Below, one piece after another: positions 46,108 through 56,148 of a DNA stretch of 64,000 bases (position 1 is its first letter; each line of letters starts with the position of its first letter). Position numbers and translations under genes: made by a program. Where the stretch lies: the NCBI GenBank assembly GCA_010015745.1, contig ML978176.1, positions 2,400-66,399 on the forward strand, read 5' to 3'. The notes beneath the pieces were generated by a model. That model made no database searches. It was not told the DNA's origin and was given only the letters and a program-made list of their open reading frames with translations. The DNA comes from Setomelanomma holmii (lineage: Eukaryota; Ascomycota; Dothideomycetes; Pleosporales; Phaeosphaeriaceae).

Positions 46108-48831
46108 ATGGACTTGCTTGAGTGGCAAGCAGGCGTTGACTCGCAAACACGAATACTGCAAGAATCAGACTGCGCTCTGGAGAGCCTGGAAGACGAAGTA
46201 ATGGAGCAGTACACGGAAGACCCAACAAAGGAGAATTCGAGCCAAGGAGCCGATCACTCAGCAGACGTAAGTCCCGATGCAGCGGTCACCACACCACCAC
46301 GAAGTCCAACCATATCCATTCAATCCATCACTGGACGATCCTCGGGATCAGCAACGGCTACCACGTCTACGTTCGCCTCTGGATCGAGCCCACTGAGGCA
46401 CGAACCTCCCGATGTTGACGATGATTACCCAGGTGAAGTCGCGGACTGGAATTCTCCGGTACCGCCACTGCCAAAGACCTTCGACATCAGTAGTTTCGGC
46501 AAAGCTGGCAATCGTCTGAGTGTTCTATCATATGTCACTAAGCGCACAGAGGATGACGCATATTCCTCCGATGAGGTTGCTCGGGACGATCACATGCGAC
46601 CTAGTGCGCGAACCATATCAGAGTTGATGAGTGGTTCGTTCGAACGAGTTCCCACCAGTAGCACGCACCAAGGGTCCGTGGATGTAGAGCCATATCGTAG
46701 AGGACGTAGTTTGAGCAGCAAATACAGCTTCGACCAGCACGTCATCGATCAAGAAGCGGACAGGGCTGACACAAGGGCTTGCCAAAGGCGACATCCACCT
46801 CAAGCAAATGCATCGTATCTCAGTCATACACAGGCCTCGAAGGCTCGCCAGACAGATAAAGTCGAGCTTGCGCCATCACGAAGAAGCTCTCATGGCGTCT
46901 TAAGAGACTGTCCCAGTCAAGCGAGCTTAAGACAGCGATCAGCTTCGGCACTCGATCAAAGAGACAGAAGTAACGGCGTGAGTATCCGTCATGGTAGGAG
47001 CCGCAATTATCATGACCAGTCGTTCTCACATACATCATCAAGACCTTCACCCGACTTGTCGACGTCGAATGGCAATGCGAGCAGACTCGAAACTAACATT
47101 CGACAAGGTACATCTAGGGAAGGAGCTAGTGTGGCTGGAAGAGGCCTGAGTGAGTCTCCTTCGAGCATAGCAAGCTTGCATGATGAAACAGGAAACTTCG
47201 GGTCGCATGCTCTGAACCTGCAAGAAGAGCTAGAACAGTTACAACAACAAGATGATGACGACTCGTCCAAAAGTGAGGCATCGGGGGATATTTCCAGTCG
47301 CTTGCTAGGATATGATGTGTCTGGGGAAGAAGTCACAATCTCGAGTGCGTCAATAGCACAGCACTTGTCAAGTCCGGATATGCGCCATTACAAACGCGAA
47401 ATTGTCCAACATCATTTCGGCATGCTAGAGAAGCGAATGAAAGAACTCAGCCATGAGCTAGAGCGCAAGGTCAACGAGCCATCTGCAACAGATAGATACG
47501 CTAAACAGGCAGCAGAACATCTTCGGACTGTAGATGAGGATCTAGAGAAACTGAGGCAGGAGGTTGAAGAGTTGACCTACGCCATCGAGCAAACGTCGCA
47601 AGCCAGCCAAGACAATCTCCTGAATACAGAAGCCCTCAATCGTCTCAAACAGGATTCAGATTCTAGCAACGAGATCACAAAGCTGTACACGGCTCTTTGC
47701 GAGCTCATCAGTGACCTAGGAGATAGGTTGTATTCCTCTACTCTAAATGATCTTGAGCTTCGAGGGCAGCTCGCCAATAAGGAAAACGAACTCAACTTAG
47801 CACTAAAGGCGCTGAGGGACGATGCAGCGGACACAAGTGTCATGTCACCTAAATACAAGTCAGCACACGATAAGATTACCTGGAAACAAGCATACAAGGA
47901 CATGCGCCAGCGTAAAGAGCAAGCCGAAGCGAAATACGAGTCTTTCAAGAAAACTGCCGAGGCGATGTACCGACCTGATCTTGAGAGAAAGAATCGCGAA
48001 CTCCAGATTGAACTGAATGCAGCTAGAGACGAGCTCGAAAAGTATCGAGAGAAAGTTGCGGAATACCGGGGCCGCGCTCGGGGGTGGGAGGAAGAATACA
48101 AAAACGCCGAATTGGAGCATGAGAAATGCACCGCAGTTTTCGAACAAACTCTCAAGGAACAACGAGACGAGATGCTCCTGTACATCAGAGATTACCATGA
48201 TAAGACTCAAGATCCTGAACACTGGGAGATCAGCGGTCTGCAGAGACGCATTGCTACCTTGGAACGCGATCTGCAAAGTACTAATGAGCACTTCAACACC
48301 GTCAAGTCTGAGAAGGCGCGCGTTGAAGACAAGGTCGAGAAGCTCCAAGATATCAAGGTGCGCTACGAGCGACACATTGAGGAACTCAGCCGAGCCAACA
48401 TCATGGGCGGCGCGATGCCTAGGTTTCAGACACCTGATTCTGATTGTTCTGACTCCGATACCTCGTCCTTCTCTATATCACCGCTCTCGTCCAGGGACCC
48501 GTTCACGAATCCCAAACCCGTAAAGCGCCGCGGTCCGTACATTCCGCGGTGCCCTTCGCCCAAAGAAATGAAAAGACGTGAAGGCATATTACAAGACTTG
48601 CGTGAGGCGCAGCAACAGCGGAGGGAAGACGAGGAGAAGAAAATCGAGATCATAGAAAAGGTGAGAAAGCGGCATATGCAAGAGATGTATCCACCATGGA
48701 AAGAAGGGTGGAAGCAGTTGATTAGGCAGGGGTTGTGGAAGAGGTGGGACGGGGAGGAGTGGTTGATGGTTGAGGCGAGTGAAGAGGATAGAGTGGTTGT
48801 GGAGCATTTGAGGAGCAGGGGCAGGCTGTAA
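46108..48831 (+). CDS. Large coiled-coil protein of unknown function
   Basis: Single open frame of 907 residues. The first 370 residues are Ser-rich and disordered, with acidic and Pro patches. About residues 370-780 are a chain of coiled coils with long Glu/Lys/Arg heptads (for example LERKNRELQIELNAARDELE). A Ser/Asp-rich linker (DSDCSDSDTSSFS) follows, then a basic C-terminus with KRRGPYIPRCPSPKEMKRRE and a Trp-rich end MYPPWKEGWKQLIRQGLWKR. The layout resembles cytoskeletal or spindle-pole scaffolds, but no diagnostic domain is visible. The first ATG is taken as the start; a Met at 46201 is an alternative, and an upstream exon is possible. Confidence 0.75.
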   Translation: MDLLEWQAGVDSQTRILQESDCALESLEDEVMEQYTEDPTKENSSQGADHSADVSPDAAVTTPPRSPTISIQSITGRSSGSATATTSTFASGSSPLRHEPPDVDDDYPGEVADWNSPVPPLPKTFDISSFGKAGNRLSVLSYVTKRTEDDAYSSDEVARDDHMRPSARTISELMSGSFERVPTSSTHQGSVDVEPYRRGRSLSSKYSFDQHVIDQEADRADTRACQRRHPPQANASYLSHTQASKARQTDKVELAPSRRSSHGVLRDCPSQASLRQRSASALDQRDRSNGVSIRHGRSRNYHDQSFSHTSSRPSPDLSTSNGNASRLETNIRQGTSREGASVAGRGLSESPSSIASLHDETGNFGSHALNLQEELEQLQQQDDDDSSKSEASGDISSRLLGYDVSGEEVTISSASIAQHLSSPDMRHYKREIVQHHFGMLEKRMKELSHELERKVNEPSATDRYAKQAAEHLRTVDEDLEKLRQEVEELTYAIEQTSQASQDNLLNTEALNRLKQDSDSSNEITKLYTALCELISDLGDRLYSSTLNDLELRGQLANKENELNLALKALRDDAADTSVMSPKYKSAHDKITWKQAYKDMRQRKEQAEAKYESFKKTAEAMYRPDLERKNRELQIELNAARDELEKYREKVAEYRGRARGWEEEYKNAELEHEKCTAVFEQTLKEQRDEMLLYIRDYHDKTQDPEHWEISGLQRRIATLERDLQSTNEHFNTVKSEKARVEDKVEKLQDIKVRYERHIEELSRANIMGGAMPRFQTPDSDCSDSDTSSFSISPLSSRDPFTNPKPVKRRGPYIPRCPSPKEMKRREGILQDLREAQQQRREDEEKKIEIIEKVRKRHMQEMYPPWKEGWKQLIRQGLWKRWDGEEWLMVEASEEDRVVVEHLRSRGRL

Positions 48832-50452
48832 TTATCTGGGGTATCTGTAGAGGAGAGCTGTCGAGCAAAATAAGGCTCCTGGGGCATGTACTTGAATATA
48901 ATCACCCTCAGAATAGTTATGCCACCATTTGTTCGATACATGTGCCGCCAAGTTGGCGTCCCCGCTGACGGCGTTGGTCCGCTACCCATGCTTTGTTGCC
49001 ACGAAAACACCTCCGCCGGGATGGGTAGGTGCACATGCCGTTAGCAGGTAGCGAATGAACTGTAGTCCTGGAGCAATCCATGTCATCGGACAACAAATGA
49101 TTCGATTTCATGGAAACTTAGGGAAATGATTGGTGCGATATCTAGCCTAAGAGTCTAAGAAGCGCAGCGATGGTGACGCTGTCGGGGACAAGAGTTGTGG
49201 AGGTCTCCTCGCCCGTCTTGGGCGGTATAAGTGGCGCACATACTTGCGATCTTGACATACTGACCAGGAGGTCACCAAGAACGACTTCCCTTTTCGTTTG
49301 CGGTAATCGAGACTGTAAGGTCAGTACATGCTCCCATCATTACCGAAATTGACAATCCTTCCGCTGCTAACGTCTTGGTCGATGGCCCGGTGCTCTCAAA
49401 GAAATGAGGATGTTCGTGGTCTTCGTGCATGTATCGGCAGAAACGCCGGAATATGGCCCGTGCCTCACGACTTTACTTACGTCACTCAGCATCAAAACAT
49501 CCATGGGCGGAATGTCCGCTTGAACGAGTATGGCCTTTCGTAACAGAAGTTGCATGCAGCGACGGCCAAGATTGGCGCCCAGATTCGCTCTCCCCAACCA
49601 CTTGTTACGCTGACCGTACAGACTGAACTTGCCTTGGAGCAAGCATACACACGCAACGTATTCGGCGGATGCAGTGTTTGACTCTTCTCAATTGCTGGAG
49701 AGGCAATTGACTAGTATCATGGATGTTGGAAAAAAATATGCGGAGTGCTGACAACACTGGCAGTTCTTGACCACTTGGCCTTCATTATTGTCGCGAAGAG
49801 TTTCAAACCCGACTGAGATTGACACAACTCCCACCTGAGTGCCGCGAGCATGGATCGTCCCACCGGGCTTTAGTGAACTTGTAAAGTAGCCTTAGACTCC
49901 ACGTTTTACCATTCAGTTGTTTTTTTCGATCAACGTGGTCGAACACACTAGCTGGACCTTAGGTGTGTGTGTCGATACTTTTGATAATTCTGTGCATTGA
50001 AACTTGATCGACCAATTAAGAAATCGAAGGTGTGACATGTCGTTAAGTTCTGAATTAACAAGGCGAAAAGTCTTTGCGTCATCACTGTCGGAAAGCAAAG
50101 AAGGAGCATCAAACGAGGGTTGTGTCTGCTGTACTTGAAGTGCCCGTGCCCAGTGTAAGACAATCGAATACACATGGCTCCTGGAGGATTACGCCTGTCA
50201 AGGGCAAGCATGAATTGGGTGTTGAATTTTGTTTGTACTCAACTATGCTGAGCATCCCTGCTTCGCTTCTACGCGATCGCTGGTAGCCAGCATCCACTCA
50301 TACCCCGCACGTCAGCATAAGCGTTTTGCAGCTCTGCACAAATGACTCAACAAGTCAAAAATGGCATGCTGCTGAGTGTTATCTCAATATTGTTCTCGAT
50401 ATTAGGCCAATTATTCAAACTTTCACCATCAAAGCTTCAAAGCTCATTGAGT
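48832..50452. other. Intergenic, nothing recognised before the tRNA
   Basis: 1.6 kb of short frames without protein character. No repeats or further RNA genes were noticed. Confidence 0.45.
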
Positions 50453-50650
50453 GGTCTTATGGTGTATGTACACCCAAACGTTCGTGCTTTGACCCTGTCT
50501 AACATCTAATCAGCTAGTGGTATGATTCTCGCTTAGGGTAGCTAAGCATTCGCTTTCTAGCGCTGCGAGAGGCCCCGCGGTAAGCACATGTATCATTCCG
50601 TGCCAATGATGTTATTCTAACAAACGTCAGTTCGAGTCGCGGTAAGACCC
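50453..50650 (+). tRNA. tRNA-Pro (anticodon AGG) interrupted by three introns
   Basis: Four exon segments (50453-50463, 50514-50538, 50564-50579, 50631-50650) join into a 72-nt cloverleaf. The acceptor stem GGTCTTA pairs perfectly with TAAGACC; the D arm reads GTCTAGTGGTATGAT; the anticodon stem CTCGC/GCGAG encloses the loop TTAGGGT (AGG at 34-36); the T stem CCGCG/CGCGG encloses TTCGAGT; the discriminator is C. The 25-nt insertion at 50539-50563 is at the canonical 37/38 site. The other two are 50464-50513 (50 nt, GTATGT...CTAAC...CAG, between positions 11 and 12) and 50580-50630 (51 nt, GTAAGC...CTAAC...CAG, between 53 and 54). Both have spliceosomal signals and split the A and B boxes. Perfect pairing after removal argues that the gene is maintained. 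Confidence 0.85.
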
Positions 50651-50658
50651 ACATCATG

Positions 50659-50664
50659 TTTTTT
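50659..50664 (+). terminator. T6 tract, candidate Pol III terminator
   Basis: Six Ts begin nine bases after the tRNA discriminator base, the expected position for RNA polymerase III termination. Confidence 0.65.
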
Positions 50665-51061
50665 GCACTTTTTCGACTTCTAGATCATTTGAAGTCAGGC
50701 TGGAGCTCGTCCCTGTTTCCTTGCCCTCTTTTTGCCTGTATTTGAAGCTGCGAATCTGCTATGGTGGTGGAGGTCGATGCAGGACAAACGCATGCCTAGG
50801 TGACCGAATCTCCGAAACACACAGGATATGTGAATATCCAAACCTGTAATCAGGACCTTCAATGTCTTCATTCACGTTCGTCTGCTGCACTGGTCGCAAA
50901 GTTTCCTGATTCTGGTGGACTACTCTTTCTGTTTAGCGTACCACGTGGAGCCAAAAGGTCAAAGCTCTTTTCCTCTACCTCACGTATCGTGTCGCACTTG
51001 CAACAACCTTCAGTCGCCTCTCTCTCAACATTCTCAATTTGCGTCTCATTCGAAGGTCAGG
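50665..51061. other. Promoter/leader region of the ceramidase gene
   Basis: No gene is seen; it separates the tRNA from the ceramidase start. Confidence 0.45.
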
Positions 51062-52147
51062 ATGCAGCTTCGTTGGGACTATCCAGCTGCGCCAAGAGAA
51101 GGGGCGTATGGACCAGTAACATCAAACCACAAGTGAGTGCGCACCGAGACGGAGAATGCAAAAGAGTAGAACAGTACTGATGTCAAGTAGCTTCTGTGAA
51201 GAGGTAAGAGTGCCGCATTCTTCTGGAGCACAGCATCACTCAACGCGTCAAAGGACTACCTGATCACACCATACATTGGCGAATTCATCAACACGCTCAC
51301 TAATGCTACTTACGGTATGACCGCCCATCTCGTCCGCAATGTGATAGAATTTGGCAATTCTGACGCATCCCAGTGATCTATGGTCTCCACGGCCTCCGCA
51401 GAGTCGGACCACGGAAAGACGGGGGACTGATCTCGACACTCGCCTTCCCATACTGGGGTCTCATCGGCGTCGGTGTCCTCTCAGCCTGGTTTCACGCCAC
51501 CCTCAAGTATCACAGCCAGATGGGGGACGACTTGTCCATGTTTCTCGCCGTTGGGGCCATCCTGCACCAGCTACTCTGCTTTGAGGCCCCGCCAACTCAG
51601 CGACGCAAGTACACGGCTGCGATCCTTGGCTCCGTGGTTCCCGTGTCTATGTACCATGTGTGGGCAGATGAGATCTACGTCCATGAGATCACATTCGCGA
51701 TCATGATATTCTTGGTATCGAGAAGGATCAGAGCTTTGATCAAGAAGCAAGTCAAGAGCGAGGAGAGCAGGAAGAGACTGGGGAGGATGACTTCGTCTGG
51801 TCTTGGTAAGCTCCTTATTCAACCATTCACCTTTATGTGACTGACAATACATAGCCTGCGGACTCTTCGGCTACTTTCTGTGGAACATTGACTTCCATCT
51901 TTGTAGCCATGTGACTGCTTTCAAGCGCTATATCGGACTCCCGTGGGGCTTCATTTTCGAGCTTCATGGCTGGTGGCATATCCTCACAGGAATATGCTCC
52001 TATGTCAGTATGGCAATGGTAGAGTACCTCGTCACCATGGAGGCAGGAACGACAGGCAGAATCGAAGAAGGCTTCGTCTGGCCTGTCAAGGCGATTCTAA
52101 GGGATTTCGACAGGGTGGAGACAGGTGGTGAGAAGAAGAGGTTGTGA
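51062..52147 (+). CDS. Alkaline ceramidase (Ypc1/Ydc1 type)
   Basis: Endoplasmic-reticulum membrane enzyme that hydrolyses (phyto/dihydro)ceramide to sphingoid base and fatty acid. Five exons: 51062-51132, 51191-51203, 51254-51314, 51374-51805, 51855-52147, giving 289 residues. The 13-nt second exon is needed to write the conserved FCEEDYLITPYIGEF across its junctions. Catalytic zinc-site motifs of the family are visible: FHATLKYHSQMGDD (Ser/His and Asp) and the C-terminal HGWWHILTG (two His). About seven hydrophobic helices are present. The start MQLRWDYP...GPVTSN matches the family N-terminus, so no upstream exon is required. The C-terminus is short and basic. Confidence 0.92.
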
Positions 52148-52813
52148 TGATGAAAGACGTGTTTCGAAGTGGCACATGGCCTATCGTGGAGCACCTAGGC
52201 CAAGATCTACAGCATGTATCCAGCTGTAGAGCGTTCATCCGGAGGAGAAATAGACACAATGAAACATTACATACCCACTGCGCACTTGTGCGGATACATA
52301 TCATCATACTCTTCGCGGCGCTCTTCCGCTCTCTTGAGGCACTGACATCACCATCCTTCCGTCCCGTCTCTCATCCTGCCATAAGCAACCCCCAAAATAC
52401 CTCTTCAACGGCACTTCATGACAAAAATTTCCTCCGCTCCATTAACCCCATCAGCACCGTGATCTATCCACATCCGATTGGCCAGCCTACGCATGCGGAC
52501 ATAAGTCAAACTCCGGGCCACGCCCTGCAGGACTGCCGTTTCGAGGCACTGCGGTTAGTTCACGAATAAGTCAACACTTGGTGTCGGGCCCGAAAACAAA
52601 ATGCTCCTGTGTATAAAAATGAAAGGCACGAAGTTTACAAGAAGGAGCATCAAGCAGTAAAGCGCGGTGATATCATATCTTAGCTTTGACATTTTTATTT
52701 GCACGACTACGTATTCGATACCGTTGCCCCACTTACCAGGACCCTTCGAACGCGGCAAAACAAAGCTTCGACGCAATTCAAGCTTCACGACTACGAACGA
52801 CACTTTGAGCAAG
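52148..52813. other. Intergenic, nothing recognised
   Basis: An open frame continues from 52144 to 52569 but has no family feature. The right part is presumed promoter of the AKR gene. Confidence 0.45.
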
Positions 52814-53904
52814 ATGCCTACGCTTACCGGGAAAAAGGTTAGCGATATTGGATATGGGCTTATGGGTAAGTGGTATGCACTGCATATCACTTGCGCAGCT
52901 ACTAAATGACGGTGCAGGCCTTACATGGAGGAAGAACCCACCTTCCCAATCGCAGAGCTTCGAGGCTATGCGCACTGCGCTTTCACTCGGGGCGAACAAT
53001 TGGAACGGCGGCGAGTTGTATGGCAGTCCTGAGCGCAACTCGCTGCATCTGTTGAACGAGTACTTCACCAAGTACCCTGAGGATGCTGAGAAGGTCGTCC
53101 TCTCGATCAAGGGCGGTATTATTCCAGGCCAGATGAAGCCTGATGGCAGCAAGGCTGGTGTGCAGCGCAGTATCGACGAGTGTCTTCGGCAGCTCGATGG
53201 CAAGAAGTTTCTTGATTTGTTCGAGTGCGCGCGCGTGGACCTCAGTGTCCCGATCGAGGAGACGGTCAGCTACATCGCGGACTACGTCAAGGCTGGCAAG
53301 CTTGGTGGAATCAGCCTGAGTGAGGTTGGTGCAAAGAGCATCCGCAAGGCCCATGCTGTGCATCCGATCTCTGCTGTGGAGGTTGAGTTCTCCTTGTGGG
53401 CGACAGAGATTCTGGAGAACGAGGTCGCTGCAACCTGCGCGGAGCTAGGCATACCCATCATCGCCTACTCACCTCTGGGTCGGGGCTTCCTGGTGTGTAT
53501 GTTATCTTTGCGCCAGGGCTATTACTGACGTGCGACAGACTGGCCGCTACAAGAAGCACAGCGACCTTGAGCCAGACTCTATGCTCCACCACTTCCCGCG
53601 CTTCCATCCAGATGTGTTCGACGAGAACGTCAAGTTGCTGCACGCCGTCGAGGAGATTGCAAAGGACAAGGGCGTCACGCCCGTACAGATCGCAATTGGA
53701 TGGGTATTGTATCAGAGCGGCAAGCCTGGCATGCCCACCATTATCCCGATACCGGGCGCAACGACATCGGAGAGGATCGAGGAGAATATGAAGCCGGCGA
53801 CGCTAAGCGATGAGGATTTCAAGGCGCTCGATGAGATTCTGAAGAAATTTCCGGTCATCGGAGGAAGGTATCAGAAGGGTGCAGAGGCGCATCTATTCGC
53901 ATGA
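52814..53904 (+). CDS. Aldo-keto reductase, pyridoxal reductase-like (Plr1)
   Basis: NADPH-dependent TIM-barrel reductase, most like fungal pyridoxal reductase, which converts pyridoxal to pyridoxine. Three exons: 52814-52865, 52918-53492, 53539-53904; introns of 52 and 46 nt. The 330-residue product has the family length. Motifs are NNWNGGELYG (active-site Tyr region; the usual Asp position is Asn-Gly-Gly-like, as in Plr1), VLSIKGG (Lys), DLFECARVD, GGISLSEVGAKSIRKA, YSPLGRGFLTGRY and IIPIPGATTSERIEENM (NADP phosphate-binding loop). The first exon supplies MPTLTGKKVSDIGYGLMG. Other AKR substrates cannot be excluded. Confidence 0.9.
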
Positions 53905-54401
53905 GCTCGTCTGTCTTGAGGCAACGTCAGCCAATCTGCAAGCATAGAAGCGAGCATTCGGATGTCGAGAGAGGCTTAGGGTCAGACAAATAGTAGTGTA
54001 TAGAGTAATCCGCATGCGACCCTGCTGTGAAGCTGAATCGTTGGAATTGCAGAACTCTTTGAAATCATCATGGAAATATGTGAAAAATGAGCTTCGCTTA
54101 CGATTTCTTCAACCACGCCTGTGGGGCATGAGACGTGTCCTCGGTATTGCTAATGATTCCAGCGTAGAGGAGCTATTTGACTGACCATGGCGCTGGACCA
54201 TGAATGCACAAATGGAAGAATTCTTGGTGCTTGTTGGGGAAGGAGAAAAATGGTTCTGGAAGCAATGATCGCGGTCGCGCCGGGAGCTAAGCTCTAGTCC
54301 GTGCATCGCTTCCAACGCGCCTCGCCCAGCACAGCTTCCACCTTTGCTTGCACCAACAAACGACTGAATCTACCAGCATATAAATACCCTCTGCCGCCAC
54401 C
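53905..54401. other. Intergenic and promoter of the zinc-finger gene
   Basis: No gene. A TATAAATA box lies at 54379-54386, close to the ATG at 54402, which itself sits in a GCCGCCACCATGG-type start context. Confidence 0.5.
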
Positions 54402-55764
54402 ATGGACTCGCCTGGCTCAGACCTCTCAGAGTACGGCTCCGAAGACTTCCCCGAGGAAGTCAAAGGCCGCCAGCACAGCATGGAGCCCACCCCGGACCAC
54501 GACCTTCAGCGACCCAGCAAGCGTCTGCGCCTGACCAACCGCGCGCCCTCATCACCACCGCCTCAGATCGCTGTTCCGCCGCTTGACGATGAGGATGAGC
54601 TCTCAGAAGATACAGATGGTTCAGTGCCTGCATCACCGCATCACCACCCGGGCATGTCGCAAGAGGACGACTTTGGGCAAGACCAGGTCACAGTCTGCAA
54701 GTGGGAGGGCTGCGAGGCCGGCGACCTAGAGAACATGGACAACCTAGTGGAGCATCTGCATGACGATCACATTGGAACGCGCCAGAAAAAATACAGCTGC
54801 GAATGGAGCGACTGTACAAGGAAGGGGATTCCACATGCCAGTGGCTATGCGCTGCGAGCACACATGCGAAGTCATACCAGAGAGAAGCCGTTCTACTGCA
54901 CGTTGCCAGGTATGTCCTCGAGCCAGCATGAAATCACGAACGCTCAGCTAACAGCGTTCCATAGAATGCGACCGCTCCTTCACTCGCTCAGACGCACTCG
55001 CTAAACACATGCGCACCGTCCACGAGACAGAAGCTTTGCGTCCATCAGACCCCGTCCCCAAACACCACTCCTCGAATCCCTCCAACAACAAGCAGCGCCT
55101 CAAGCTCATCCTCAACAACTCCGACGGCAAGAAGCCCGAGAAGGGCTCAACGCCTGGCTCCCCATCATCACATTCACATCCTCCTACCAACGCAACAATA
55201 ACGGTTGGATCCGCACCAGACGCAGATTATGCGCACAACAATGTGACCTATCTCCAGGATCTATCAGCTCCAGGTGCGCCAACGCTGGTGCAATTCCCAC
55301 CTGACATCGAGTTCACGGAGCGCGAGCTGTCGCTACCTGCACCGGACCTCTTCCAGCTCCTGCGCCGACAGCTGCAATGGGCACAGCAAGATAGTGAAGA
55401 ATTGCGCGCAGAAGCAGAAGCACTCGAGAAGCTGCGTAAAGAAGAGTGGGAAGCCAAAGAATTGCTGGTCGAAAACGTCATGGAAGCTCAAGTCTCTACT
55501 GAACGACGGCAGCGGGCTGATCGAGGCGAACCAGAAGACTTTGAGGGCTTCGAGGCTGTCGAGTACGACGCTGCGCCATCGAAAGGCCTGCCTATCCACC
55601 CAAAAGGAGGCAAGCTGCCATGGTGGCGCGAGGAAAAGCCACCGTACGCCAAGTCGCAGCCCGAGCCAGATATTCGACAATCCCAAGAAACGCCTCACGA
55701 CGCTCGACCACCACCTGCAGATGTTCGTCGTAACGAGCCTCACGCACAAGCCCCGGTCGCCTAG
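54402..55764 (+). CDS. C2H2 zinc-finger protein, Iec1-like INO80-complex subunit
   Basis: Nuclear C2H2 protein resembling fission-yeast Iec1, a subunit of the INO80 chromatin remodeller. Exons 54402-54909 and 54965-55764 give 435 residues. An acidic N-terminus (MDSPGSDLSEYGSEDFPEE) precedes a block of fingers at about residues 100-205: CKWEGCEAG, CEWSDCTRK, ALRAHMRSHTREKPFYC and ECDRSFTRSDALAKHMRTVH. The intron lies inside the last finger. A C-terminal helical region with ELFQLLRRQ-like heptads and an acidic patch follows. The frame ends at TAG 55762-55764 but stays open on both sides of it apart from one further TAG, so the true C-terminus may lie at 56484 (see the continuation below). Iec1 identity is moderate; the zinc-finger call is firm. 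Confidence 0.8.
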
Positions 55765-55774
55765 CCAGCCCCGG

Positions 55775-56100
55775 TAGTTCAGCAAGACCCATTTGTAAAG
55801 CAAAGCCCGTTCATTCAGCAAGGTTCGTTCTCTCAGCAAGACTCTTTCACTCAGCAAGGCCCGTTCTCTCAGCAAGACTCATTCATTCAGCAAGGTCAAC
55901 AAGGCCCGATATTCCAGCAAGACACGGCAGTATTCCAGCAAGGCCCGCCGGTGTTCCAGCAAGATCTGGACTTTCAGCAAGGCCCGCCGGTGTTCCAGCA
56001 AGATCTGGACTTTCAGCAAGGCCCGGTGTTTCAACAAGACTCGTTCGCTGAACAGGCACCGTTCGTTCAGCAAGCTCCAATCGTTCAGCAAGATCCAGTA
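55775..56100 (+). repeat. In-frame Gln-rich tandem repeat (FxQQG/D units)
   Basis: About 15 units with a period near 18 bp encode Phe-x-Gln-Gln followed by Gly or Asp. One 39-bp unit is exactly duplicated (55942-55980 and 55981-56019). The repeat is in the same frame as the zinc-finger gene, directly after its TAG, and reads open to 56103. Low-complexity, prion-like composition. Confidence 0.8.
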
Positions 56101-56148
56101 GGTTAGCAAACTCATCTGGAAGCATGGCCATCGGAGGAAACCGTGCAG

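Noticed and set aside
47577..48185. 202-codon minus-strand frame opposite the coiled-coil gene
   Set aside because: Ser/Leu/Phe-rich shadow of Glu/Lys/Arg heptads on the sense strand.
52144..52569. 141-codon frame after the ceramidase gene
   Set aside because: No family feature, no splice link and low protein character; probably 3' UTR and intergenic.
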